Assembly: GCA_018398805.1 (NCBI GenBank)
Contig: JAGFBZ010001180.1
Location: forward strand, 372,001-436,000
Direction of reading: 5' to 3'
Length of the DNA: 64,000 nucleotides
Source: Hirundichthys speculiger
Taxonomy: Eukaryota > Chordata > Actinopteri > Beloniformes > Exocoetidae
The notes below the pieces were generated by a model that ran no database searches, had not been told where the DNA came from, and was given only the letters and a program-made list of their open reading frames with translations. The translations under genes and the position numbers were made by a program. Positions 50,000 to 62,334 of this stretch are shown here, piece after piece. The number at the start of each line of letters is the position of its first letter. Position 1 is the first letter of the stretch.

Positions 50000-50435
50000 G
50001 GCAAGCTGATGAAAAATGAGAGGATGAGGAGGTTGGGAAAACTTCCCTGACAGCAGTAGCCTTCCTGCGACAACGAGGGAAGGGGGAGAAATGAGAAAAG
50101 AGAATGAGTGAGAGTTAAGTCAGCGCTGAGAAATGGAGAAAACAAATTGGGGTAATGACAGAGACAGATGAAAAGAAATAAGAAAGCGAAAGACAAGATG
50201 AAAAAGGGAAAATGGCAAAAAGAGAGTAGAAAACAATCAATGACGTGAGTTTCTTGTGATAAGGAATGAAAAATAAAGCAAAACTTCCAAGACTGGATTT
50301 ACACAATCTTGACTCAACTGAACCTGATCATTGATGATATTATTGGTAATGATAATGCTTTTTCTTTCTTCTTCTTTTTTGACATACACACAAACACACA
50401 CAACAGGTTTAAAAGTTTTGTTATAAATCAGATTT
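50000..50435. other. Purine-rich noncoding stretch
   Basis: GAGAAA/GAAAAG words dominate at 50080-50230. There is no recognisable gene. Confidence 0.4.
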
Positions 50436-50439
50436 TTTT

Positions 50440-50689
50440 TCCAGACAGAATTGTTAATATTGCTACCTGAGTTGCTACCCAAACTGTAAAATACACTGAT
50501 TTTTACCGTTCTCCATGTCCGTTTTAGCTTTTCTGCATGTTTACCTGCCAATTCTCTTCCAGCTCCGCAGCAGCCAGTAACAGACTTTTTAAAACAAAAG
50601 CATGTGAGCAACACGCGACAAAATAAATGTCGGCGTTAATAAAATAATGCGTTAACGCAATAACAACGCGTTAACTTGCCTAGCCCTTA
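50440..50689 (-). mobile_element. Truncated inverted copy of the 21-kb hAT family
   Basis: The reverse complement reads TA(A)GGGCTAGGCAAGTTAACG, GCGTTATTGCGTTAACGC, then the body of the 21020 element: AAAAGTCTGTTACTGGCTGC, then a stretch with AAAACGGACATGGAGAACGG, then TAGCAATATTAACAATTCTG. It covers only the first 250 bp or so of the family. The rest is missing at the 50440 side. Confidence 0.85.
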
Positions 50690-51693
50690 TATATATTAAC
50701 TGTTTTCAGTCAGCTAAACAAAGTTGAAGATTAAAAAAACACAATCTAGGAGAAGTTAAAAAGTGATCAACACAATTAAAATGAATAACCACTATAAATA
50801 ACCACTCTACAATTAAAAACAAACAAATTCTGCATTAAAACAGTTATCTTGCATAATTTACAGTATGAAAAAAAGACAATGAATAAGCCACAAAGAAAAT
50901 GTATAAACCCAAGTGAGCCTAAAGATTCAGAGCAGCAAGGGGGACTCTGTTAGAGCAAATCATCTCTTAACAAAGATATCGTACAAAAATACTCCTTATT
51001 CAACTTTTCCAAAGCTTCACCCATAAGAAAGAAGTTGGAGTGGTTGAGGGAGCAGAGGAAGCAAGTAAAGTTGCGATGAGAGAATCAGAGTATCACCTAT
51101 ATCAACTAAATAACTGCCTCAACTCCCAGATAGAAATTCATCCATGACCCATGATGAATGAAATATTAAGAATAAAGTGAAGCTACCCTTAGGGTAGCAG
51201 TTAACCTGAGCCCAGAGACCCACACCAATGAAATGTTGAAGATTGTGGAGGTGTAAAAGGAGAGGAACGGTGAGATGGGCAGGGGTTATAACTCCCCAAG
51301 GAGCATGTCAAATGTAAGGAAGGACATGCATGTGTTTACTCTTTCTTTCTTGCCATTTTCTATTTTTCATGGTCATTTTCCCAGAGAAAGTTTATTTCTG
51401 AAAAAGTAATTTAAATGACACTCCTTTTCTTCATGTCAGTGTTATCCAGTTCTATCCTGTCTTTCTCTTTCACTATCTTTTATGCTCCTGTGTCATCACT
51501 TTAACCCACACTATCTCTCCACTGCCTCGCCTTGCTCTGCCGAGGCCCCAGGGCACCATCTGACTGCAATGGGTAACCCATGCAGGAGTTTTCCAATTGC
51601 AATTCCTGCTGGATTATGGCATGGTGTTGACGAGGGAACATCTTCCAACTGATTATATATTTGATTCAATGGCATGATTATTGCAGCAATATC
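50690..51693. other. Unannotated noncoding stretch
   Basis: I see no gene or named repeat here. Confidence 0.4.
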
Positions 51694-51717
51694 TGTGTGT
51701 GTGTGTGTGTGTGTGTA
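51694..51717 (+). repeat. (GT)n microsatellite
   Basis: About eleven GT units, directly visible. Confidence 0.9.
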
Positions 51718-51799
51718 GATGGAGAAGATGATGATGCCGAGTGGGGACAGAGACCTTGACCTCACCCAGGGGACAATGGCCATCATAGTGCCTTCTTCT

Positions 51800-51800
<1 letters not shown>

Positions 51801-51880
<80 letters not shown>
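51801..51880. repeat. (AT)39-40 microsatellite
   Basis: An uninterrupted AT array of about 80 bp. It abuts the palindrome that follows. Confidence 0.95.
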
Positions 51881-51884
<4 letters not shown>

Positions 51885-51961
51885 AGAAATATACAGTCAC
51901 ATGAAAAAGGTTTCATATATATATATGAAACCTTTTTCATGTGACTGTATTATTTCTCTTT
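51881..51961. repeat. 81-bp near-perfect palindrome
   Basis: The left arm 51881-51920 and the right arm 51921-51961 are reverse complements except for one extra base, with no spacer. The arm includes ATACAGTCACATGAAAAAGG and TTTCATATAT. CAGTCACATGAAAAAG is a word I recall from ends of fish repeats, so this may be two element ends joined head to head. It could extrude as a cruciform. Confidence 0.9.
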
Positions 51962-54900
51962 TAACATTACAGATTTGATGATCTCCACGCACACCCCCAG
52001 TAACTGTGAAACCTCTTGCCATTTGTGAGCCTGTGGTCTGACATTGTTCTAAATGTGTCCCATCCCTTAAAACCCTTGCTTCAAAATTACCATGGTTAGA
52101 TACACACAGGCACATGCACACACAGCCCTCCCCACCCTCCAGCCCTAAGGTTACAGGCTTTTGATGGCAGACAAGGAGATTGGTTTTTAGTCAAATGTCA
52201 GTGGAGGTAAAAGTATTGCCCTAAGGCGTACTTGTGTGTGTAAGTGTGGGTTTCTTGCTGTCTTTGTCATTCTCACAGTCATTCTCTGTTCCTCGTTTCC
52301 TGTTTCTTGTAACAGTTTCTAGTTTCTGGTTTTTGGAAATATCTTTTGGTCCCATGTCTTCCTTGATATTACTGTTTCACATATGGTCGTTTGTGAGGGG
52401 AGTGACCTCAGTCTTCTTAAAGTGGAACAAAAAAGTAAACCAACTGAAAAGATAATTAGTTCTTTTTGCTCGAACATTGTGAGTCCATTTGTCAAAGGAT
52501 GCAGTCCTGTTTCTGTTCAACTTTCAGATCGCATACAACTTCAATCTTTTTTCTGTTCACACAAGCTCCTTTAAAACTCTCAGACTGTTACTCCTTTGGA
52601 TGGCAAGCCTTTGGAGCACCAAACAACTGACAAAAGGGAAAGTGAACCTGCAGCAACTTTGTTTTTACGAACGCTTATTTAAAGCAAAGCATCCTGTAAC
52701 CATATGTGAACCATATTAAAACCACATTCAATACAGCTTTCTTCAGTGGTTTGAATTTATGCATGAAAAATGCATGCGTGCAAATCTATTTGACATATAT
52801 TATTATCTGTTTGTTCCACCAGCCGAGATTTGACAGTTGGATCTTGCCAAAACTTTGCATTAAAATGCTTTCAGGAAGGTTGGCATCTTGTCCAGACTGA
52901 ATATTTGAATTCATACTTGCGTGTGTGTGTTCCCTGTCCTTCCCTAAACCTTGATGCGTCAATCAACTGGAGGGGACAGTCATCTCACTGGTATTTGCAG
53001 CATCGGAGCCAGAAGGGTCACTCACATACAGGCACATGCTCTCACTGGTATTCAGAGACCATGTCCTGAAGGGTTATTATTGTCCTAACATGTTCCTCAT
53101 GTTGTCTGTCTACCAGTCTGATCACATGGACCACTAAGCCTTTGCAGAGCTCAGACTGTATATGTGTGTGTGTGTGTGTGTGTGTAGACTGAGTGCAGAC
53201 TGACAGCTGCCATGCAGTCCAACCAACCAATGCACTGTATTTATATTTCTATGTATGTCAGTGCATATGCATTATAATGAATTGAATGTGTACATATGTG
53301 CATGCCTTCAGATGAAGGAAAAGGTTGTGCAGTCTACTAGTTGTTTGACTGTTATTATTATTGCTGCAGATGGTTGGGTGTTTAACTGGTATCATCTATA
53401 TACTGGCCCATACCTGCTGGCATCTACCTGCACATAGAGTAACTGCCAGAGTTTTTACTATATGCTTTCCAAAATACACAATTAGGCTGTGTTGAATCTT
53501 TCTCACTTTCTCAGTAGGTCTCAGGAAGACCTAGTGCACATTTTTAAATATAAGTAGACCGAGCTGTGTGCCAAAATGCTCCCTATATTACTGATATAAG
53601 TATGATGTGGAAAACTCAAACATCACTGGCTGTATTATGTTCATGGACAAGAGTCCGTGTTGGATAACAAATTGAGAAATTTCCAGATAATTTTCAGAAA
53701 GTATAAACTGATCACAGTTTTGTTACATTTAATATATATATATTTTTTAATAAGTTATTCCTAAAAAAGAAAAAAAAATGATTGAGTTGTTTTAAAGAAT
53801 TGTGCAGCGCTTTGCGTGCAGCAACATCACATTGGGAGCAAATAAACACAGTCTTGAAATAAATTTACATTTACATAAATAATGCAATTCACATTTTTTT
53901 CTGAAAACCCTGGGAGGTGCTGACTATACATTCTAATTAAATTCAAACCGAGTTAAATTGGTTAAATCCTCTGAGCATTTAGACAATGTTCATATTCCAT
54001 CATCTTCTATTTCAATTTTTTTTTTTAAATAAGATATTAAGTCAGGCTCTCAGCTTTGTTCCTCTTGGCCTATGGTGTGGCGTCCATTTGAATCAAAGCG
54101 CTGCAGTAACTGAATGCAGCCAACAGATGAGCCAATTTGGAGCCACAACTGCAGCAGCGTCACACTCTCACATAATTAAGCCCCATAACAATACACAGAG
54201 GCCGCGAGTGAATGTGACATTAGTGGTTTGGAGTGTATCCCTGTGCAGCAATAGGCTGCCTGTTGCCATATGCGCGTGTGTTGTCACAGGGAGTAACAAA
54301 GATCGTAAATTTACAAAATGAAATGTTCATAACTCTTGGAAATCCTCACAAATTACGCTTTTGCACACGGGGATATGCATAAGAAGTAATATGCTTCTCA
54401 TTAGCTGTCACTCATTCATTACAGCAGTTGTACTTCTCACTGTTAAGACACATATAATGTTAAAGCATTGTTGTCGAAAGCTAGAAACCTTTACACTCAT
54501 ACCCCTGCCAATATGGTGGCCGCCTGATAAATGGCTATCCCTTGTGCCGATACACAGCAGCCTCCCTCTCGCGTTCACACACAGAGGGCCACTGCGCTCC
54601 ATCCTACCCAACTAATTCCTATTCATTTAAAATAGTCACCAGGGCACAGCATAGCGTAGCCTGGCCCCAGACACCAGCCATTCATTATTCAGCTGCTTGC
54701 TTTATGAATGGCTTACAGGTGGATGCTACAACAGCAGCGGAGAAACAACTGCTCATAAATCACATCAGGCACACACTTACACACTTTTTCTTTTTAAGAA
54801 TACTGAACCCTTTTTGTATGAGTGTGTCTGTAGCATCATCCATTTACTGCTGTTTAATTAATGATGAGAACAAATATTTGTTTGTTCCACCGTAAGGGAG

Positions 54901-56369
54901 GGAGGAAGGGGAAGTAAAAGAGAGAGAGAGAGAGAGAGTCAGAACTCCCCCGACTAAATTTGACTTGTGCACGTTATCTGTCACAACCGAGCTGTTGTTC
55001 CCTCCCCACAGGCAGCCAGTGGCAGAGGTGGCCTTTATAAACTTAGTGTCTGTGCACGTCTGTGAGACATCACCAAAGCACAGGGTAGCTGTTAAACCTA
55101 GTCAGCGGTAGAACTAATAGATCACAAGGTGTTACATTTGTCAACGTGACACTTTCCTCTATATTGAGTTACACTCCAGGGCCTTCTCTGTTTCTTTTTG
55201 GCCCTCTCTGTGTTCTTCTCCACTGATGCTCCCCTTTTGTTGGTCTTCCACCTTCTAACCTCTCTAGTCTTTCCTCAGATTCTTCTATCAAATCATGACC
55301 CAGACTGCATATGGGGAGTGAGACCAGCCTAGCAGAACTTGTCTGGTCGACATATAGACAACGCTCTGATCCACAAACATCTTTGATGGATGAATAAGTT
55401 AGTTTGTGTGGGCAAAATAAAAAAATACAGAGACACTCTGGTTAAATCTAATGTAGTGTTATTTTGGTGCTGTGTGCGAGCGTACAGGTATTACGATCAT
55501 GATTGACAGATCCTTCTCTCTCTCTTTCAGGTGCTTCCACTCAGTTTGTTTTTCACACTCAGGCTTCTGTTTCCACTGTTTTCTTTTCTTTTTTTTTTAA
55601 CTGTACTTAAACACATCTACACAGACACACGCAGATGCCCACACACACTCTAATTCTGTTTCCAATTCGTCAGTCACGCAGATAAACACCCAGATATAAA
55701 AGCTGTGTGTGACAGCGCATCCAACAGCGCTCTCAGCAGTCACACAGTTGCTCACACACACGCACACACATGCACACACTCGCAGCGTTGCCTTTTGTTT
55801 TCCTCAACTGACCCTCTTGAAGAAAATACTTTTTTCCAGTTGTTCTTGTCTGCAGACGGACAAATAAAGATCCTGGTTAACATGCTGGATGTTGAGGTGC
55901 GTATTTGTTTTTTTTTTTTCTTTTAATTTCAGGAGAATTTAAAACTGGGCTACTCACAGAACAGTTTGTGGTGAATTTCTGAATACATTGTCACCATTAG
56001 ATTAACGGGGAAAAAAATCACATCTACAGCATCCATTACTTTGTGACAGTTTAAAGTTATGCAAATTAGAATACAAGCTTTAAAGGAGATAATATGGCCT
56101 CATTATTTTCCAAAGGTTGACACACTTTCCTTTGGTCTTAATAATATTTTTGTGAAAATACAACAGAGATACAGTACAAACCAGCCGTTTTTTAAACATA
56201 TCTCTAGAGCTCTGTTGAAAGTAACGGGTTTTAGGCATTTAGTGGGACTCTCTTCTTGCCTGTCTGATCCTGTGCATCTTTTAAAGTTGATGCTACAGCT
56301 TTATGCTTCCCGCATCTGAGGTATATCAAACGCAACTCAATGTGAGGTTAGAGTAGATCTGTCTTTTTC
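51962..56369. other. Long noncoding stretch with short microsatellites
   Basis: No gene is recognised. A GT run lies at about 53163-53185, a GA run at 54919-54938, T-rich runs near 54016 and 55589, and imperfect CA repeats at 55740-55783. The part at 54100-54480 is a unique-looking block that contains a TATGCATAAG core and could be conserved noncoding DNA. Confidence 0.45.
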
Positions 56370-56460
56370 AAATAGTGGGATGCGACCCCCAGGGGTGGGA
56401 GTGGGGGTGGGGGGGTCAAAGACAAAGAAGAAGAAATTCAAAGACAAAGAAGAACAAATC
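56370..56460 (+). repeat. hAT-like end debris plus 22-bp tandem
   Basis: TTTTTCAAATAGTGGGATGC followed by GACCCCCAGGGGTGGG resembles the CAGTGGTTCTCAAATAGTGG end of a common vertebrate hAT family, but the CAGTGG start is degraded. A 22-bp unit beginning TCAAAGACAAAGAAGAA is repeated twice at 56416-56459. Confidence 0.4.
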
Positions 56461-56666
56461 TACCGTTCACATTTCTTGTGGTTTGCGTTGACGCGACAGT
56501 TACATTTGGACAGAAGCGCCAATCGTCAGCTCGGCGTAGGCTTTGATGCAGAAGCATAAATTGGCTTTTAGGCAGTCCCAAGAAAAGTGTTGTGTTACAT
56601 TGGAGTTCTGCAATTGGAAGTCACTTTAAATACTTAAATGTATGCCTATACACACAGAAAGTCATT

Positions 56667-56686
56667 TTTTTTTTTTTTTTTTTTTA
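56667..56686 (+). repeat. T homopolymer
   Basis: About 20 T in a row, directly visible. Confidence 0.85.
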
Positions 56687-56770
56687 ATGTGAAACTGTGA
56701 TCCTTGCCTTGCTTGTTATGTGTCAGTTAATTCAGTCATCTGGAAGGTTTGGACAACATGAGGGGCAAAA

Positions 56771-56857
56771 TCTCTCTCTCTCTCTCTCTCATGCACGCAT
56801 GCACGCATGCACGCATGCACTCATGCACTCATGCAAGCATGCACGCATGCACACACA
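56771..56857 (+). repeat. (CT)n followed by 8-bp tandem (ATGCACGC)n
   Basis: A CT run at 56771-56790 is followed by about eight units of ATGCACGC, with variants ATGCACTC and ATGCAAGC, then CA repeats. The 8-mer array is largely alternating purine-pyrimidine. The ORF across it (Arg-Met-His-Ala-Cys repeats) is an artefact. Confidence 0.9.
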
Positions 56858-57720
56858 CAAACACACTTGCATGCACCATGATTCATAACCCAGTGTGGGG
56901 TGTTCTGACACAAAGGCAATAGGAGCAGCAGGCTGTACAAGCCAGTACTTTTATTCCTTTCAATTTGTCTTGCTTAAAAAACAAACCGGCCGTGAGCCAC
57001 TGAATAAATAAATATAGAGGCAGGTACTGAGGAAAGGAGAAGAGATGGATTAATGGCCTTGTCTCAGTACTGAGGGGAGGTATCAGATGGGTAAACCTAC
57101 CTACCAACAAAAAGACAGACTTGGCTTTGTATGAGTGAACTTGCTTGAAATTTGTTGGGTGTAGAGAGATTTTATAAAGAACCTTGGCTCCATACACAAG
57201 TGGGTCAATGGACTGCAATGAGGAAATAAATGCTTGCAAAAATATGTGGAATCTGTACTTCGGTTTTTCAAACTATGAAGGAAAAAGAGATTTCTTATCA
57301 TGAGTGAAATATCCGTTCTTAAACGGGTCACTGATTTCTAGTTGTAATAGCAGTTAAAACAGTGTGACGTGCTATTCTTGTTCCATGTAATCAGCAGGAT
57401 ACCTATTACCTCTCGCTTCTCTGTCCTGGGGCTTTTGCAGTGACTAGAAACACTCATGTTTGTTAATGATGCTTTCTTTCTCTGACTCCTACCTTGTCTC
57501 TCATTCTGCACGCTGCTCACAATCTATCCATCAGTCCCTTCCTCTTTTCATGAATCAGTGTATGTGGTGCTTTTCTTTGGCCTAAGGTTATTCATGCCTC
57601 CTTCCTTTCACTTCAGCAAATCTCTGGTCATTGTGTTACAGTTTTATTTCTGGACGGACCGTACCTATGTTCAGATCTCTTCCATATGTTAGTTCACTTT
57701 CAGACATAAATAGGATGTTA
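56858..57720. other. Unannotated noncoding stretch
   Basis: I see no gene or named repeat here. Frames on the minus strand (up to 118 codons) match nothing I know. Confidence 0.4.
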
Positions 57721-58472
<752 letters not shown>

Positions 58473-58535
58473 TAATAATATATATATATATGTGTGTGTG
58501 TGTGTATGTGTGTGTGCGGGTGTATGTGTGTGTGT
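58473..58535 (+). repeat. (TA)n(TG)n microsatellite
   Basis: Short TA run, then TG repeats with interruptions to about 58535. It probably continues the AT array interrupted by the hAT insertion. Confidence 0.85.
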
Positions 58536-58982
58536 TGTTTTTTGTTATTTTTTTTGTTTCCATTGTTTCCACTATTTCTCTTGTTATAATTACATTATAG
58601 CCATTCTAAACAGGAACATAACATCTTGAGTTACAATAAAAATGAATCTTGAATGTCTTTTTCTCTCTGGAAATTTAGTCGTGATTTGTTTGTGATTTGT
58701 AAACATGAGTTACACCTTCTTGGGGTTGGCAGATATGGTAAGCATAACTTAAAAGCAAGTGCAGTAAACACATTAAATATCTCCACCTTCCCTCATCCTT
58801 CACCTCCTCCAATACTGTCTCCATGTTCTTGCTCCCATGACTGCCCGATAGTTTAAATACACACTTTCTTGACAACAACACCACATTATTTCCTGCCAGT
58901 TCGCACATACACACAGTTAACAACACAAGCCAAAACCCAGGAGATTATTTCTGTTAGAAGTAGTGGTGTCTATGTCTGTGTA

Positions 58983-59014
<32 letters not shown>

Positions 59015-59982
59015 TGGATGGCCGGACCAGCGAAGTATTATGATGATGAAGTTTTATGACAAGTAAAACGAGCCCTGTGAGAAGGTGTCCAGTTCAATAC
59101 CTCATCACAAATGACCACGCGTTCATGTGGATGAGGGGTCAGCTGCTGATGTGTGTGGATGAAAATTCATTTCTTGTCCAACTGTTCACTCCTGATGACA
59201 AAACAGTCGGTACATTTATGTGTTGTTATTAACAAAAAAGAAAAATAATGTTGTTAATCTGACTAAAACTGGACATGTGGAACATGACTAAATTTAATTT
59301 CTCAAAATTGGACTGTCATTTCCAGATTATGTGGTTAGAATTTGAATCTGGGCAACCTGACGACCAGGGATTATGACATGTTAGGGGGCAGAAGTCACAC
59401 ATCTTTCTCTCCTCTCTGGGTTCCTCCAGTTATCCCAGTAGAAGCAGACAGGATCACCACTTGTTGCAGTCAGCGTTGATCTGTTCCTTGCCAGACTGAC
59501 AGGAATTTAGGCTGGAGTTTCTAGTGAGGTTCAGCATTTCAATGTTCTTCTCCATTTTGTCCTCACCCTCGGGGTAAATTGGTGCCTTCCGGGCCAGTGA
59601 GAACTCGCATAGTCGCTTCAAAACCGGAAGTTTATATGACAGATGAAAGCCCTGAATGCAGCGGTAACAACTGGTATCAACCAGTGCTGCCAGTTAGTGG
59701 ATACCAGTTTCACAATACAGTGCCCATTTACGGTTCACCGTTCATGGTCCCACATTCTCGCAGATTTTGCTCTCAAAGTTTTTTTTCATAATATTTTTGA
59801 ATTTGTGGTAGCCGCCAGTAATTTTGTAAATTTCTTAGGCCATTTTATTAACAGACAAACGCTCACATTTACCCTAACTGGTAAATAATTTAAAAATAAC
59901 AATGTCAGTTAATATAAAAATAGAAAAGAGAGATGATACAGTACATAATTTCTTTAATTACCCTGGGAGGGCCGGACAAAAA
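58536..59982. other. Noncoding stretch with one GT repeat
   Basis: No gene is recognised. A GT/TG run lies at about 58979-59011. The segment 59466-59534 resembles 2525-2590. The segment 59560-59880 has paired words (GTTCACCGTTCATGGTCC, GTAGCCGCCAGTAATTTTG) that look repeat-like, but I cannot name it. Confidence 0.4.
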
Positions 59983-59990
59983 CCTATTAC

Positions 59991-60923
59991 TAGAGGTGTA
60001 ACGGTACACAAAACTCTCGGTTCGGTACGTACCTCGGTTTTGAGGTCACGGTTCGGTTCATTTTCGGTACAGTAAGAAAACAAAATGCAAAATATAAATG
60101 TGCTAGTTGTTTATTACACACTTTTGTGCTTTTAAAACAATAAGAACATTAGCCTATACAAAGCTAGAATTTTGCTCAAAAATATATTCTGAAATGTAGA
60201 TATTTTGAAAAACAAAATAAAAATAATATTGGCTCAGACTTTTTCTTAAAGAAAATATCCATCTGATGTGCAAAATTAAACAGTTGCAACACTGAACAGT
60301 TTCAAGTTGTTGCTCAGATTAAATAACATGAATAAGGCTCAAACTGTTCTTTAAAAACAAATCATTGTATTTTTTCATAAAGTCCCGGTATGATTTTCTG
60401 GCTAAAATGTGGACAAGAAGGTAATTGATATCGGGGCTCAATTACTTTTATCATGTGTTTGAAGCCAGCGTTTAGGGTGATTGGGGTCTTAAATCTGCAG
60501 CTATAAAACACAACTTCGGCTCCCCGGTGAAATATAAACAGGGACAAAGAGAAGTTGATAAAACCAAAGTGGTTTGCCGACATTGTTCATCCGAGATCGG
60601 GTATGTTTCTGGCAACACGTCTAACCTGTTAACTCATTTGAAACGGCACCACCCCAGCGTGAACATCGCTACAAAAAGAGAAAGACAACCGCAGTACAAA
60701 CACAGCTTCCCACCACATTTAACACTATGTCGCGGGAGGCTTATTGCCAATGCTAGCGGCATTAGCATTAGCCACGACGTCCGCTACAACTGCTGTTTGT
60801 TGTGCTCCATGCGGTCCTCTACTTAATATGTCCGTGTGGAAACTCGTTCGGTACGCCTCCGTCCCAAACCGACCATGTCATACCGAACGGTTCAATACAA
60901 ATACATGTACCGTTACACCCCTA
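59991..60923. mobile_element. Nonautonomous hAT element with BED exon, perfect 8-bp TSD
   Basis: It runs from TAGAGGTGTAACGGTACAC to GTACCGTTACACCCCTA. Sixteen of the seventeen terminal bases form an inverted repeat. CCTATTAC is duplicated exactly at 59983-59990 and 60924-60931. GGTTCGGTAC/GTACCG words repeat near both ends. The element carries a BED finger exon (see 60476-60826) but no catalytic domain. It is a nonautonomous hAT. Confidence 0.9.
60476..60826 (+). CDS. BED-type zinc finger exon of a hAT transposase (partial)
   Basis: The frame is open from about 60476 and gives IKHNFGSPVKYKQ, then VVCRHCSSEIGYVSGNTSNL and LTHLKRHHPS. Cys-x2-Cys followed by HLKRHH is the BED zinc finger signature, found in ZBED-like hAT transposases, where it binds DNA at the element ends. 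The GNTSNL.THLKRHHP form is typical of fish hAT and ZBED proteins. After the finger the frame continues without transposase motifs and stops. There is no ATG before the finger, so a start in an upstream exon or simple decay is likely. I infer a remnant of an autonomous ancestor's coding region, not a working gene. Confidence 0.65.
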   Translation, partial: GDWGLKSAAIKHNFGSPVKYKQGQREVDKTKVVCRHCSSEIGYVSGNTSNLLTHLKRHHPSVNIATKRERQPQYKHSFPPHLTLCRGRLIANASGISISHDVRYNCCLLCSMRSST

Positions 60924-60931
60924 CCTATTAC

Positions 60932-61933
60932 CTATTATTATGTAAGTAATTAATTATGTACTGTGCTGTATAGTACAAAATGTATATTTCAGCATATTTT
61001 AGCGTATATAATAATCAATAATTAGTAGATTTTTGGGATTCGCAGGGGGAGGTAGGAACATAACCCTCTCAAATCATAAGGGTATATTGTACTCTGGTTT
61101 CTCCTATTGTTCCTTCATGTTAATATTCCTGCTCAATCTTTTACATTAAAGCTGAACAGAAGAAGAAACCAGTGACAGCGGGCCAGAATACTGTGAGATC
61201 AGGACCCTTACATTTTTGGACCGACCAATAATCAGTGGCCAAGCTTTGTCAGATGAAAGTGTAGAGGATTTTGAATAACATGGATAACAGAAAAACACTG
61301 TTTAAACAACCTGTTTTAAAAATGATTATGAACTTCTTAAAAAAAAAAGAAAAAAACGTGAGCATCTCATTACCTTTCATAGTGGTGCCAGGGTTGCTGA
61401 ACCCAAGATGAAGGAGATCTGGAGGCAGGAAAAGAAGGTTAAGTCTTTTTTCTAACAAAAAAGTGCTGTAACAACAAGGTATCAAAAGAACAAAAAAATC
61501 AAGATGCAGAGTCAAGGACATCAGACAGGAGACAGTTGAGCCACATGGAAGCAACACAGAAAGTACTACAAGAAGCACAACAAATGAACTGGCGAGGAGG
61601 AGGAGGGGAGACAGAGGAGCACATATACACAGGTGGCACATTCAGGTGGAAATTCACAGACCGAAGATCAGACTAAAAAGATCCAGCATCTCCATGTTTA
61701 TTTCCATCCAATTTCATGCTGGATTTACTGTACCTCAGAGGTGGCACTGTGAAGTTGTAGCATTGTTTTCAAAAGAGGCACATCCCTTGAAAGAAGGGGC
61801 TGAAAAGGAGTTAAGTGGCCGACCCGCTCCCTCAAACTGTCAGCTTAAAACAGTGGTGTTGAAAAAGGGAGGTGTCCTACTTTATCTCTGTGGTATTTGG
61901 AACATGTGAGAGACATTTCCTTTACAATTTTTA

Positions 61934-61937
<4 letters not shown>
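60932..61937. other. Unannotated noncoding stretch
   Basis: I see no gene or named repeat here. The frame on the minus strand (61249-61641) is leucine-rich low complexity and is not convincing. Confidence 0.4.
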
Positions 61938-61990
<53 letters not shown>

Positions 61991-61993
61991 ATA

Positions 61994-62041
<48 letters not shown>
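61938..62041. repeat. (TA)n microsatellite with TGTGTG interruption
   Basis: About 100 bp of TA repeats with a central TGTGTGTA interruption and a second shift near 62000. Open frames here are artefacts. Confidence 0.95.
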
Positions 62042-62046
<5 letters not shown>

Positions 62047-62081
62047 GCATCATCATGTTCTTTGGGTGTTTTGCCATTGAA

Positions 62082-62190
62082 CAGTGGTCTCCAACCCCCG
62101 GGCCGCGGACCGGTACCAGGCCGTGGATTAATTGGTACCAGGCCGTGGAAGAAAAAAATAGTTATTTTAGTTTTAAAATAGATCTAAAAC
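62082..62190 (+). mobile_element. hAT-type end fragment (CAGTGGTCTCCAACC family)
   Basis: It begins CAGTGGTCTCCAACCCCCGG, then GGCCGCGGACCGGTACCAGG, the left end of a vertebrate hAT family I recognise. The word GGTACCAGGCCGTGGA is repeated at 62112-62127 and 62133-62148. The right end and target duplication are missing, and it breaks off before the LINE. Confidence 0.6.
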
Positions 62191-62334
62191 AGATCTAATC
62201 TAATCTGGTAACTGTTCCATGTTCAACTCAGGATGACACAAAGATGAATGTAAACCCCATGAGGCTAGCTGTATTTAATATCACTGTTTAAAGTCATTGT
62301 TAGTGAATGACTTCATCATTTCTCATCATTTAGA

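Noticed and set aside
49813..50196. 127-codon frame on the minus strand, proline/serine/leucine-rich
   Set aside because: Arises from a G run and purine-rich sequence on the plus strand. Not a recognisable protein.
56771..56857. Tandem 8-mer array considered as CRISPR
   Set aside because: Short simple tandem without spacers, in a eukaryotic genome.
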